The notes beneath the pieces are model-generated. The model was not told where the DNA came from, searched no databases, and was given only the letters and a program-made list of their open reading frames with translations. DNA of 64,000 bases from Marinilabiliales bacterium (lineage in GTDB: Bacteria; Bacteroidota; Bacteroidia; Bacteroidales; PUMT01). The position numbers and the translations under genes were made by a program. Numbering within the stretch: position 1 is the stretch's first letter; each line of letters opens with the position of its first letter. Where the stretch lies: contig REEN01000046.1 of assembly GCA_007695015.1 (NCBI GenBank), positions 1 through 64,000 of the forward strand, written 5' to 3'. Shown piece after piece: positions 22,475-34,396 of this stretch.

Positions 22475-23632
22475 ATGAACAGAAAAATCAGAATGGGGCT
22501 TGTTGGAGGCGGTCCCGGGTCATTCATCGGGCCGGTCCATTTCAGGGCTGCCATGATGGACGGATATATTGAACTGGTTTGCGGTGCTTTTGATGCCGAT
22601 CCTGAAAAGTCGAAGGCCTCGGCAGGTATATATCATGTATCTTCCGACCGTGCCTACGGCACCTGGAAGGAGATGATGGAAAAAGAGGCTGCGCTGCCCG
22701 ATGATGTCAGAATGGATATGGTTGCCATAACCACTCCAAACCATCTCCATTTCCCCATTGCAATGGAGGCCCTGGATAAAGGATTCAATGTTGTTTGTGA
22801 CAAGCCGGTTACAATTTCGCATGATGAGGCGGTCAAACTGGCCAAAAAGGTTGATGAGACCGGCCTGCTTTTTGCCCTCACCCATACCTACACCGGATAC
22901 CCGATGGTCAAGGAGGCAAGGCACCTTGTCTCCAAAAACCAGATTGGTCCGGTCCGTAAGATCGTGGTAGAATACCCGCAGGGATGGCTCTCTACTCCAC
23001 TGGAAAAAGAGGGCAACCAGCAGGCTGCATGGCGTTCTGATCCGCGTTACAGCGGCCCGGGAGGCTGCCTTGGCGATATCGGCACCCATGCCGAAAACCT
23101 GGCAGAATATATTACCGGTTTGCAGATATCGGAGCTTTGTGCAGATATAAACGCTTTTGTGCCCGGACGTACTCTTGATGATGATATAGCTGTATTGCTG
23201 CGTTTTGAAGGAGGTGCCAAAGGTGTTCTGTGGGCCTCGCAAATTGCAGCAGGAGAAGAAAATGATGTGAATATAAGGGTTTATGGAGAGAAAGGCGGAC
23301 TGGCATGGGGTCAGCAGGAGCCGAATACTCTGCTTCTCAGGATGCATAATGAACCCGCAAAAGTATTGAGGGCCGGAAAGAACCACGAATACCTTTCTGA
23401 AATAGCAAGGTGGAACCTCAGGGTCCCGGGTGGTCACCCCGAGGGATACATTGAGGCTTTTGCCAATATCTACAAGAATGTTGCACATGCCCTTCACCAG
23501 AGAAGGGAAAACCTGCCTGTCGATCCCGCATACCTTGATTTCCCCACTGTGCACGACGGGGTTCGCGGCATGAGGTTCATCGAGAAAGTCATTGAATCGG
23601 CAGGCAGCAAAGAGAAGTGGCTGAAATTTTAA
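22475..23632 (+). CDS. cytoplasmic Gfo/Idh/MocA-family oxidoreductase
   Basis: 385 residues without a signal peptide, so probably cytoplasmic. The Rossmann start is MGLVGGGPGSFIGPVHFRAA; the cofactor motif is VCDKPVT at about 107-113, following VAITTPNHLHFPIA. The catalytic-region phrase GGCLGDIGTHAENLAEYI includes the conserved Asp and His of the family. The likely role is oxidation, reduction or isomerisation of a sugar or inositol with NAD(H), perhaps acting on the product released outside by the DUF1080/Tat-exported pair (inference). The substrate is unknown. Confidence 0.87.
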   Translation: MNRKIRMGLVGGGPGSFIGPVHFRAAMMDGYIELVCGAFDADPEKSKASAGIYHVSSDRAYGTWKEMMEKEAALPDDVRMDMVAITTPNHLHFPIAMEALDKGFNVVCDKPVTISHDEAVKLAKKVDETGLLFALTHTYTGYPMVKEARHLVSKNQIGPVRKIVVEYPQGWLSTPLEKEGNQQAAWRSDPRYSGPGGCLGDIGTHAENLAEYITGLQISELCADINAFVPGRTLDDDIAVLLRFEGGAKGVLWASQIAAGEENDVNIRVYGEKGGLAWGQQEPNTLLLRMHNEPAKVLRAGKNHEYLSEIARWNLRVPGGHPEGYIEAFANIYKNVAHALHQRRENLPVDPAYLDFPTVHDGVRGMRFIEKVIESAGSKEKWLKF

Positions 23633-23793
23633 TCTTAGCAAGAGTTGTGTTTGACAAACGGGGCCGCTCCCTGCAAAGGGCGGCCCCTGGCTTGAGGCGC
23701 GGTAAATTCAAATTATGACCAGTTGTCCCGGTGAGGTGACAACCGGAGGGCAGAATACCGGGGGCGTCACGAAGCCGGGCCGGCAGTGGCAAT

Positions 23794-26715
23794 CTACGAC
23801 TGCCTCATGTTGAAGTTCCTCAGGTTGTAGGTGAAGGTAAGCATGAAGAACCGGGTAAGCTGGTTGGTGCGCAGGTCCTCTATATAGGAATCTGACACGT
23901 TCCTGACTATATTCCTGTTCTGGTCGAGCAGATCGAACACGCTAAGGGTTATCTCTCCCAGGTTGTTGTTGAACAGCTTTCTGCCGACGTTCATGTTCCA
24001 CAGAAAGAATTCCTGGTTAAAGTCATCACCCAGTCCACGATACATAATGTGGCTTATATCGCTTCGCAGAACCCAGTTGTTGAAAACGATGAAGCTGAAC
24101 CGTGTTCCGCTGGTCTGCTGGAAATAGTTGTTGTCAAGCTGCGGTTGCAGCGTGTTTTCAACTATGTTGTAGCTTGCGTTGTAGGATACCGAGAAATCGA
24201 CATTGGGGCTGATGTTGCTCGACAGGATCAGCCCGCCGCTTGCAGAGTATGTGTTTGAGATATTCGTACGATCATTGATCAGGCCTGGCGTACGCACCCA
24301 TCCAAGTCCGCTGCTCAGGTTGAGGTTGCTCCTTATTGCCCTTACGGGGAACCCGTAGATCAGGTTTGAGCGGATGTTTGCATACCCGTCAAGGTTCACC
24401 GGCTGTGAGAACTGCGAGCCTTTCCTGAGCTGGTAACCGTTTGCAAGGGTAGTATCCTGCCTTGCAATGATGGTTGAGTTGCCTATATGGTCGTTGGCGA
24501 TGTTCCCGAAAAAGAACGCCATGAAATTGGTAGATTTTTCGGTGTTGGTGGCGTTGTAACGGGTCATGAAAAAGTGGCTGTAGCTGTGGTCAAGGTTGGG
24601 GTTTCCCGATGAGAGAAGCATTGGGTTGGAGTTGTCGACAACCTCCTGGAGCTGGGTGACTGAAGGGGGACTGGTGCTGGTGCGGTAATTGAACCGCAGG
24701 CTTTTGCCTCTTTCAATGTTATATGTGAGCATTACCCTGGGCAGAAAGTTCTGGAAGCTTCTCTGCAGGTCGAATTCATAAGGGAAGACCTGGTCGGCCG
24801 TAAGCGATGCATGCTGATAACCCAGCTCGGCCGTAAGGTTGAAATTATCACCCCTGAAAAGAATGCCTGCAGCTCCTCTCTGGGTCAGGTAATTGCTGCT
24901 TAGCCTGTTTGACAGCTCAGCTTCAAAGCCGGTGTACGACCCTGTTAACGTATCATAGCTGTTGGTTATCCGGTCAGTCTCGTTTGCCGCTCTTGAAATA
25001 TTGTAGCTTACCTGCAGCATTGATCTTTCGCCAAGGGGCTCGGTATAATTGATATTTGATGATAGTGTGTTATTTATGGTTTCCGAGTCGGACCGCTGGT
25101 TGAGGTAATCGCTCAGCGCGGCCTCTCCCGCTGCCGGATCCCCCTCTCCGGCAAAGTATTCGCTCAGTGCGTCCAGGTAATAGAGGGTCTCGTTATTGTT
25201 GAAGTTGGCGCCCATGTTTGCCGATATCGTGCGCCCCGTTTTGTCGAACCGGTACCTGTATACCATTGAGCTTCCGAAATTGTAGCCGCTCAGGTCTGAA
25301 TCATACCCGGTGAAAGATTCGCTCAGGTTATAGCCCTCGAACAGGTTCCTTGCCTCCAGGTAGCTGTCGGCCGTGTTGCTCTGCATGGTCAGCCTGGGGG
25401 TGAAGATTACCGAGTTTTTATCGTCGATGTCGAAGGTCATCCTCAGGTTCATCCTGTGGTTGCTGTTCCTGCTGCTCGATTCACTGTCCTCCAGGTAATA
25501 CTGGCTGTCATTATCATCAATGAAATACTGCCTGTCGGTAAACTGGTCGGTTATGTTGTCGGCTATGTTGAAAAAGTAACTGCCCGTAAAATTCAGGCGG
25601 TTGTCGAGCCATATGTCGCTGTAGTTAAGTCCGAGGGCATGCGTTGTATTATCGCCGTACTGCGTGCCGACCCTGAAATCGGTCACGTGTCCCGTCGGTG
25701 CCCCTCCGGGGGCTCCGCCTCCCTGTGCAGTGCGGCCCATTCCGCCTCCCGTACCGCCGCTGCGACCGCCTCTTATTGCCCCTCCGGCAAGGCTGAGAAT
25801 ATCTTCGCGCGAGAAGTTCTGTTCGTTTACGTTGTTGCTCATGCCGATAATAGACAGGCGGCTGTCGTTCATGAATATGTTGGTTGCAATACCCGCCTGG
25901 TAACGGTCATCTCCGCCATAGCCCGAATAGAACCGGCCGAACTGGCCGCTCCTGGTATCGAGCCTTGTCACTATGTTGATGGTCTTGCTGCGCTCGCCGT
26001 CGTCAAAGCCGGTCAACTCGGACTGGTCGCTCATCCGGTCGTATACCTCGATGCGTTCTATGACCTCGGCAGGAAGGTTCCTGAGCGCTATCGAGGGGTC
26101 TTCTCCAAAGAATTCCCGTCCGTCGACCAGCACCCTCCTCACATCTTCACCCTGTGCCTGGACCCGGCCGCCTTCAACGGTGATTCCGGGCATCCGCCTG
26201 ACAAGGTCCTCGGCGCTGGCATCGGGATTGACCTTGAAAGCCTGGGCGTCGAAATCGAGCGTATCTCCTCTCAGCCTGGCGGCGGACCTGTACCCTGTAA
26301 CCTCCACCTCGTCAAGATAGGCGCCCTCGGCAAGGTAGATCGTGCCAAGATCATTTACCTCTTCAATTGCCCTGACTGCCTCCTCGCCCTCCAGTACCAA
26401 CGTCTGGAATCCCACATAGCTTACCTTCAGGGTGTACTGTCCGCGTGCCATCTTGAGGGAAAAGCTTCCGTCATGCTCTGTGGTTGTATGGAAGGTGCGT
26501 GTGGTATCCATGATGTGCACGAACGACAGGTGCGCCCCTATAAGCGGGCTGTCATCGGAGGCATCGGCCACTTTACCTGTTACAACCACCTCCTGCTGAC
26601 CGCCGGCTTGCCGGCCCTGTCCCTGTTGTCCGCCCTGGCCGCGTTGCCCCTGCTGAGCCGATACCATCAGTGGCAAAAGAAAAAATGCTGCTATAATAAA
26701 TATTATATGTCTCAT
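23794..26715 (-). CDS. outer-membrane beta-barrel protein with carboxypeptidase-like N domain (TonB-receptor-like)
   Basis: 973 residues. A signal peptide (1-20, ending VSA) is followed by a Gln/Gly tract of about 22 residues. A CarboxypepD_reg-like beta sandwich lies at about 45-135 (VVTGKVADASDDSPLIGAHLSF). A plug-like segment follows (about 160-255; RMPGITVEGGRVQAQGEDVRRVLVDGREFFGEDPSIALRNLPAEVIERIEVYD), then a large barrel of the OMP_b-brl_3 type. A Gly-rich loop lies near residues 308-340. It lacks a SusD partner and ends ...NLRNFNMRQS. It probably imports or exports a ligand across the outer membrane; the ligand is unknown. It is flanked by non-coding gaps and is likely monocistronic. 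Confidence 0.83.
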   Translation of the reverse strand: MRHIIFIIAAFFLLPLMVSAQQGQRGQGGQQGQGRQAGGQQEVVVTGKVADASDDSPLIGAHLSFVHIMDTTRTFHTTTEHDGSFSLKMARGQYTLKVSYVGFQTLVLEGEEAVRAIEEVNDLGTIYLAEGAYLDEVEVTGYRSAARLRGDTLDFDAQAFKVNPDASAEDLVRRMPGITVEGGRVQAQGEDVRRVLVDGREFFGEDPSIALRNLPAEVIERIEVYDRMSDQSELTGFDDGERSKTINIVTRLDTRSGQFGRFYSGYGGDDRYQAGIATNIFMNDSRLSIIGMSNNVNEQNFSREDILSLAGGAIRGGRSGGTGGGMGRTAQGGGAPGGAPTGHVTDFRVGTQYGDNTTHALGLNYSDIWLDNRLNFTGSYFFNIADNITDQFTDRQYFIDDNDSQYYLEDSESSSRNSNHRMNLRMTFDIDDKNSVIFTPRLTMQSNTADSYLEARNLFEGYNLSESFTGYDSDLSGYNFGSSMVYRYRFDKTGRTISANMGANFNNNETLYYLDALSEYFAGEGDPAAGEAALSDYLNQRSDSETINNTLSSNINYTEPLGERSMLQVSYNISRAANETDRITNSYDTLTGSYTGFEAELSNRLSSNYLTQRGAAGILFRGDNFNLTAELGYQHASLTADQVFPYEFDLQRSFQNFLPRVMLTYNIERGKSLRFNYRTSTSPPSVTQLQEVVDNSNPMLLSSGNPNLDHSYSHFFMTRYNATNTEKSTNFMAFFFGNIANDHIGNSTIIARQDTTLANGYQLRKGSQFSQPVNLDGYANIRSNLIYGFPVRAIRSNLNLSSGLGWVRTPGLINDRTNISNTYSASGGLILSSNISPNVDFSVSYNASYNIVENTLQPQLDNNYFQQTSGTRFSFIVFNNWVLRSDISHIMYRGLGDDFNQEFFLWNMNVGRKLFNNNLGEITLSVFDLLDQNRNIVRNVSDSYIEDLRTNQLTRFFMLTFTYNLRNFNMRQS

Positions 26716-26981
26716 TTTCTGAATTTTTAAGAAAGTTAAACCCGGTCACATCTCTTTAGATGAAAAAATGCAGAATAGTTTAATGCCCGCGGTTGATTTA
26801 ACATTTTTTTGGTTTTCAGGCAGAATCGAAAACCGTTCCCGGCAGGGATGAAGGTAGTTCACTTGATAACCAAACATATAAAAATTGAAGTTCTGACTGC
26901 AGAAATTATGTAGCAGGCTGAGTTTAAATGTAATGACTGATAAGATTTACAGGGATAGTATCTGGCAGTGCTGCCCGGAGT

Positions 26982-27623
26982 TCAGGGGGAGAGTCTTTGT
27001 ATGTTCCAGGAACCTTTCTTCAGCCGGTACTCTATCCTGTCATGCAGCCTGCCGGGCCTTCCCTGCCAGAACTCGGCGAGGTGCGGGACCAGCCTGTAGC
27101 CGCCCCAGAACGGGGGACGGGGTATATCCAGGTCCTGATACCGGCTGGTTACGAGCCTGACCTCTTTTTCTAGTGCTTCACGTGACAGGATCATGCTGCT
27201 CTGTTTTGAGGCCCATGCTCCTATGCGGCTTTCGCGGGGGCGGGAGGCAAAGTAGCGGTCAGATTCGCTTCCTGGCAGTCTTTCTACTGTTCCCTCAAAA
27301 CGGGCCTGCCTTTCCAGCTCAGGCCAGAAGAATACCAGTGCTGCCAGACTGTTCTCAGACAGTTGCCGACCTTTCTTACTTTCGTAATTTGTAAAGAAGG
27401 ACAACCCGTCTGCGGAGATATCCTTGAGGAGGACAGTCCTGGCCGAGGGCTGCCCGCCACTGCCGGCAGTGGCAAGTGTCATGGCAGTCGGTTCGTGCAC
27501 CCTGGCCGAAATGGCCTCATCGAGCCATATGCCGAACTGTTCCAGTGGGGAGGGGCGGACTGCCGCGGCCGACAGCTCCTTAAGCCTGTATTCCCTGCGT
27601 ATCGAAGAAATATCCTTTTGCAT
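26982..27623 (-). CDS. pdxH: pyridoxamine 5'-phosphate oxidase
   Basis: About 213 residues. FMN enzyme that oxidises pyridoxamine or pyridoxine 5'-phosphate to pyridoxal 5'-phosphate, which the aminotransferase and cysteine synthase in this window need. Motifs are ARTVLLKDISADGLSFFTNYESKKG (FMN and phosphate contacts), FFWPELERQARFEGTVERL, SRIGAWASKQS and the C-terminal PPFWGGYRLVPHLAEFWQGRPGRLHDRI. The start is the ATG at 27623; anything upstream is tRNA-Leu sequence in translation. The start codon is only 8 bases past the tRNA-Leu 3' end, so the two are probably on one transcript. Confidence 0.95.
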   Translation of the reverse strand: MQKDISSIRREYRLKELSAAAVRPSPLEQFGIWLDEAISARVHEPTAMTLATAGSGGQPSARTVLLKDISADGLSFFTNYESKKGRQLSENSLAALVFFWPELERQARFEGTVERLPGSESDRYFASRPRESRIGAWASKQSSMILSREALEKEVRLVTSRYQDLDIPRPPFWGGYRLVPHLAEFWQGRPGRLHDRIEYRLKKGSWNIQRLSP

Positions 27624-27631
27624 GCTTTGAG

Positions 27632-27716
27632 TACCCGGGGCGGGAATTGAACCCGCACGGCCGCAATGGCCACAGGATTTTAAGTCCTGCGTGTCTACCA
27701 ATTCCACCACCCGGGC
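27632..27716 (-). tRNA. tRNA-Leu (anticodon TAA)
   Basis: 85-base type II tRNA. The acceptor GCCCGGG pairs with CCCGGGT (first pair G-U). The D-arm starts TGGTGGAATTGGTAGACAC, the anticodon arm is CAGGA-CTTAAAA-TCCTG, a long variable arm GTGGCCATTGCGGCCGT follows, and the T-arm is GCGGG-TTCAATT-CCCGC. Discriminator A; CCA is not encoded. The anticodon TAA reads UUA/UUG. Confidence 0.96.
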
Positions 27717-27782
27717 AGTATTGAGTGGGTAAAATTAAGAAAATTGCCGGTTATTCTGCAACAAAACCATGCAGGGTATTAT

Positions 27783-27808
27783 AAAAAAAACCCGGAATTG
27801 CTTCCGGG
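27783..27808 (-). terminator. terminator after tRNA-Gly
   Basis: On the minus strand, CCCGGAA...TTCCGGG (27808-27791) is followed by eight T (27790-27783), directly after the tRNA-Gly 3' CCA. It should separate tRNA-Gly from tRNA-Leu/pdxH. Confidence 0.8.
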
Positions 27809-27810
27809 AG

Positions 27811-27886
<76 letters not shown>

Positions 27887-28199
27887 GTTGGTGGTGCAAA
27901 GTTAATTCATTTTTCCTTTTTTCAAAAAAACAGATTTGCAAAAATCCAAAAAATATCTGCCGTATGTTCCTGTCTGCGAAAAGCCGGGAGATGGGTATTT
28001 CCACCAACCCGGGATATCTGCCGGGTGTTCCCTTCCCCGTAAGGGCGGGAGCAGGGTTCATTTTCACCAACACGGGATATCTGCCGGGCGTTCCCTTCCC
28101 CGGAAGGGTGGGAACAGGGTTCATTTTCACCAGCCCGGGATAATTGCCGGGCGTTATCTTGTGCGGGCGTTCCCTGGCGTTATCTTCCCCGGAAGGGTA
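27887..28199. other. intergenic region between tRNA-Gly and mutS
   Basis: 313 bases without a convincing gene. The first 110 bases, on the tRNA-Gly upstream side, are AT-rich and presumably hold its promoter. The rest is the 63-bp tandem repeat described separately, running almost to the mutS stop codon. Frames through it translate to a 21-residue repeat only because 63 is a multiple of three. Confidence 0.6.
27998..28170. repeat. 63-bp tandem repeat, nearly three copies
   Basis: Period 63, measured between aligned CACCAA/CACCAG positions (28007, 28070, 28132-28133). Copies one and two are close to identical over the full unit; copy three decays after about 35 bases. Each unit holds two small inverted repeats: CCCGG...CCGGG around GATATCTG, and CCCTTCC-CC-GGAAGGG (perfect in copy two). 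It lies just downstream of mutS and upstream of tRNA-Gly, both on the minus strand. This resembles an interspersed hairpin repeat element rather than a gene or CRISPR. Confidence 0.8.
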
Positions 28200-30830
<2,631 letters not shown>

Positions 30831-31244
30831 CCTTCAAGTTTAACTGATTAACGTTTCAGGGCACGTGAATGCACCGGCTGACATTGTCTGCTAAATTAAT
30901 ATTTTCCGGTTAAATGCCCATGTAAGGGCCAGTTATCCGGGAGTGGGCCGGAGGCCTGCGTGTATGGTCCAAAGCCCTGGAGAACAGGGTCTGCCCATGG
31001 TTGTCTTCCGGGCTGAAAATCTATAAAGTGATCTGTTTCGAAATGTTTGACATTGATTATCTGATTGATCGTACGTAGAAAAAAACAATAAAAAAAATGA
31101 TTTATTAACATAAAAGAAAAATTCTTTTAAATTTGCAGGTGGATAATTATGTATTTCTGTTGTTCAGGACCTGCCGGTAATCCTGCTGCCGGCATCCAAG
31201 ACAATAGTTAACCGTAATCTTTTTGTTAACCTAAAAATTTACCT
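30831..31244. other. divergent intergenic region between mutS and susC-like gene
   Basis: 414 bases without a gene. It must contain promoters for mutS (minus) and the SusC/SusD operon (plus). The susC side is very AT-rich from 31075, with a TAAATTTG core at 31128-31135. A small inverted repeat CCCTGGAGAACAGGG lies at about 30978. On the mutS side only the weak match TAATTTAG was seen. Confidence 0.5.
31128..31135 (+). promoter_or_regulatory. candidate -7 element of the SusC/SusD operon
   Basis: TAAATTTG followed by CA matches TAnnTTTG(C) and lies in an A/T-rich tract, leaving a leader of about 105 bases before the SusC start. Leaders of this length are common for SusC genes. No -33 TTTG at the usual spacing. 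Confidence 0.45.
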
Positions 31245-34200
31245 ATGAAAAAAATGATGATGTTTCTGTCACTATTTGTGTTTTGCGGGGCATTTGTACT
31301 GCAGGCACAAACCGTGCAGATTACGGGCACTGTGACCAGTGCTGAGGACGGCACCCCGCTGCCTGGGGTTGCTGTTGTGTTACAGGGTACAAGCATTGGT
31401 GCTATTACCAATTTTGAAGGTAATTACAGTATCAGTGTGCCTGCTGATGGTCAGGTCCTGGTTTTCAGCTTTGTCGGAATGACAACCCAGGAGGTGCCTA
31501 TCGAAGGTCGTACCACTATTAATGTTCAGCTTGAGCCGGAGCTTCTTGCTGTTGATGAGGTGATCGTTATCGCTTACGGCACTGCCCGCCGTGAAAGCTA
31601 TACGGGTTCGGCCTCAACGGTCAGCAGCGAGCGTCTTGAAAGGGTTCAGGTAGCCGATCTTTCAAAGGCACTTGAAGGTATGTCATCGGGTATCCAGGCC
31701 ACCAGTGGTCTCGGACAGCCGGGTGCGACTGCCGATATCCGTATCCGTGGGTTCGGCTCGGTTAATGCTGACGCCAGCCCGCTTTACGTTGTTGACGGGT
31801 TCCCCTACAGCGGGAATATCAACACCATACCCGTGGCAGATATTGAGAGTATCACCATTCTCAAGGATGCTTCGGCAACCGCTCTCTACGGGTCGCGTGG
31901 TGCAAACGGTGTAATTCTTATTACCACCAAACGCGGACGTGCGGGCGAGACCAACTTCAACTTCAGGGCCAATGTTGGTTACAGCGAACGCGGAATTCCC
32001 GAGTATGACAGGGTATCTGTTCCGCAGTATTATGAGCAGACCTGGAACAGGATCTATAACGAAGCAAGGTGGTCAACACACACTGATGAGGATGAAGCAT
32101 TCTGGAGCAACCATGCCTCGGCGAACCTTATACCACGCCTTGGCGGTTATAACGCATACAATGTGGATCCCGACCAGGTTGTTATCGATGGCAACATCAA
32201 CCCTGCTGCCAGCCGGTTGTGGACCGACAACTGGTATGATGAGCTTCACCGTACAGGTATCAGGCAGGACTACCTGCTGAGCGCCAGTGGAGGGGTTGAT
32301 CAGACCACATACTTTATCTCGGCCAACTACCTCAAGGATGAGGGTATCGTCAGGGCTTCGAACTTTGACCGTTTCGCCATCCGTGCAAACGCAGAGAGCC
32401 AGATGCGCGACTGGGTGAGGGTTGGCATAAACCTGGGCGGATCAACATCTGTTCAGAACTTCCCCCAGGCCAGCGGTACAGCCTATGTAAACTCATTTAT
32501 GTTCTCGAGGATGGTTGCACCAATCTATCCGGTATACAAATATGATCTTGACGGAACACCTGTTCTTGATGCTGACGGAAACAAACTGCCTGATTACGGA
32601 GCGACTTTCGGACGTGCCAGGGCATATATCTCCAACAGCAACCCGCTGGGTACCATTACCCTTGACACCCGTGAATACAAGCGTGACGGACTTACCAGCC
32701 GCGGTTTTGTTGAGTTCACATTCCTTGAGGATTTCAATTTCCTTATGAATGCCAGCGCCGATTATTACGGGTTCAGCGGATTGACCCACCAGAATGCGCT
32801 TTTTGGTGATGCACAGGCATTTTCGGGCAGGTCAACCAGGGAGACACAGCGCACCATGAACTTCTCGGCAAACCAGTTGCTTACCTGGGGCAGGAGCTTC
32901 GGCGACCACTCTATCGATGCACTTGTGGGCCACGAGAGTACCCAGTACCAGTTCAACTTTGTCAATGCCGTCCGTACGGGATTTCCGTTCGGTGGACTTG
33001 TAGAGCTGGATGCTGCAGCAACAGCTGAGGGATCAAGATCATACGAGCATAACCACAGGCTTGAGAGTTACCTCTCCAGGCTCAACTATGACTATGCAAG
33101 CAGGTACTATTTCTCAGCCAGCTACAGGCTTGACGGTTCATCCCGCTTCCACCCTGACTACCGCTGGGGTAACTTCTGGTCGGTAGGCGCGTCATGGCGT
33201 CTGAGTGAGGAGAACTTCATGCAGAACCTTGTATGGCTTGACAATATGGTGTTCAGGGCCAGCTATGGTGCACTTGGTAATGAGGCACTGCCGAGTTACT
33301 ATGCGTATCTGGGACTTTATGCAACGGGCTGGGACAACCTCGGGTTCCCCGGACTTCTTGCATCGCGTCTTCCCACTCCCGATCTTACATGGGAAAGGAA
33401 CAACACCATGAACGTAGGACTTGATTTCAGGATCTTCAACAGGCTCGGGTTCAACATAGAGTACTATGTTAAGGAGAGTGACGGACTGCTTTTCCAGAGG
33501 CCCATACCGCCATCAACAGGTTTCTCATCGATCGATGCCAACATTGGTGCGATACGCAACACCGGTATTGATCTCGAGGTTAATGCCAACCTTGTGTCGA
33601 CCAGGAATTTTGTATGGAACGTCGATCTGATGTTTTCACACTTCACCAACGAGATAACCGAGCTTCCGCAGCCTGAGATGATAGTCGGCACGAAGCGCTG
33701 GGAAGTTGGCAAGTCGATTTACGATTTCTGGATCAGGGAATTTGCAGGTATCAATGAGGAAGGCCGTGTTATGTGGTACATGGACACTTATGAGGAAGAC
33801 GCCGATGGCAACTGGGTGCTGGATGACGATGGAGAACGTATAGTCTCAGGAAGGGAAACCACCACCAATTTTGGAGCGGCTGACCGCTACTATGTGGGTA
33901 CTTCAATTCCCGATTTTGAAGGTAGTTTTTCGAGTAACATGAGGGTCGGCAACTTCGACTTCTCATTCATGCTTAACTTTGGTGTGGGCGGACAGGTCCT
34001 TGACGGAGTTTACCAGTCGCTGATGCATAACGGCACCTACGGAACACACTGGCACAAGGACATACTTGACAGCTGGACACCTGAGAATACTGACACTGAC
34101 AATCCCATACTGATAGGCGACCAGAACGCTAACGGTACATCGTCGAGGTTCCTTTTCGACCGTGATTACCTGAGCATAAGGAGCGTGTCACTGGGTTACA

Positions 34201-34385
34201 ATCTCCCGGCTTCATTGCTTCAGAATATCGGAATGTCCAATACCCGCGTATTTGTGACCGGTACCAACCTGTACACGTTCACATCGCTCCAGGGTATGGA
34301 TCCGACACAGAGTTTCGGAGGTTTGCAGGGACACAACTACACTCCCCTGCGTACAGTTACATTTGGTGTTAGTATGAACTTCTAA
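31245..34385 (+). CDS. SusC/RagA-family TonB-linked outer-membrane transporter
   Basis: 1046 residues. A signal peptide (1-22, ending LQA) is followed by a carboxypeptidase-regulatory-like domain (about 25-100; ITGTVTSAEDGTPLPGVAVVLQGT). A TonB-box-like link and the SusC signature plug follow, with ADIRIRGFGSVNADASPLYVVDG, ILKDASATALYGSRGANGVILITT and a 22-strand barrel to the end (TVTFGVSMNF, terminal Phe). With the SusD-like partner 11 bases downstream it forms the lidded outer-membrane importer for oligosaccharides or peptides, energised by TonB. No glycoside hydrolase is linked, and a secreted protease follows, so peptides are a possible cargo (inference). No sigma/anti-sigma gene precedes it. 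Confidence 0.95.
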   Translation: MKKMMMFLSLFVFCGAFVLQAQTVQITGTVTSAEDGTPLPGVAVVLQGTSIGAITNFEGNYSISVPADGQVLVFSFVGMTTQEVPIEGRTTINVQLEPELLAVDEVIVIAYGTARRESYTGSASTVSSERLERVQVADLSKALEGMSSGIQATSGLGQPGATADIRIRGFGSVNADASPLYVVDGFPYSGNINTIPVADIESITILKDASATALYGSRGANGVILITTKRGRAGETNFNFRANVGYSERGIPEYDRVSVPQYYEQTWNRIYNEARWSTHTDEDEAFWSNHASANLIPRLGGYNAYNVDPDQVVIDGNINPAASRLWTDNWYDELHRTGIRQDYLLSASGGVDQTTYFISANYLKDEGIVRASNFDRFAIRANAESQMRDWVRVGINLGGSTSVQNFPQASGTAYVNSFMFSRMVAPIYPVYKYDLDGTPVLDADGNKLPDYGATFGRARAYISNSNPLGTITLDTREYKRDGLTSRGFVEFTFLEDFNFLMNASADYYGFSGLTHQNALFGDAQAFSGRSTRETQRTMNFSANQLLTWGRSFGDHSIDALVGHESTQYQFNFVNAVRTGFPFGGLVELDAAATAEGSRSYEHNHRLESYLSRLNYDYASRYYFSASYRLDGSSRFHPDYRWGNFWSVGASWRLSEENFMQNLVWLDNMVFRASYGALGNEALPSYYAYLGLYATGWDNLGFPGLLASRLPTPDLTWERNNTMNVGLDFRIFNRLGFNIEYYVKESDGLLFQRPIPPSTGFSSIDANIGAIRNTGIDLEVNANLVSTRNFVWNVDLMFSHFTNEITELPQPEMIVGTKRWEVGKSIYDFWIREFAGINEEGRVMWYMDTYEEDADGNWVLDDDGERIVSGRETTTNFGAADRYYVGTSIPDFEGSFSSNMRVGNFDFSFMLNFGVGGQVLDGVYQSLMHNGTYGTHWHKDILDSWTPENTDTDNPILIGDQNANGTSSRFLFDRDYLSIRSVSLGYNLPASLLQNIGMSNTRVFVTGTNLYTFTSLQGMDPTQSFGGLQGHNYTPLRTVTFGVSMNF

Positions 34386-34396
34386 AATAAAAAAAT

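Noticed and set aside
22520-23641. 373-residue frame on the minus strand
   Set aside because: Antisense to the cytoplasmic Gfo/Idh gene; no recognisable protein and poor composition.
25456-26730. 424-residue frame on the plus strand
   Set aside because: Antisense to the outer-membrane barrel gene; it arises from codon bias and has no domain.
27624-27710. N-terminal extension of pdxH (MVELVDTQDLKSCGHCGR...)
   Set aside because: It is tRNA-Leu in translation; pdxH starts at the ATG 8 bases past the tRNA.
27998-28170. CRISPR array
   Set aside because: The repeats are tandem without spacers and no cas gene is in the window.
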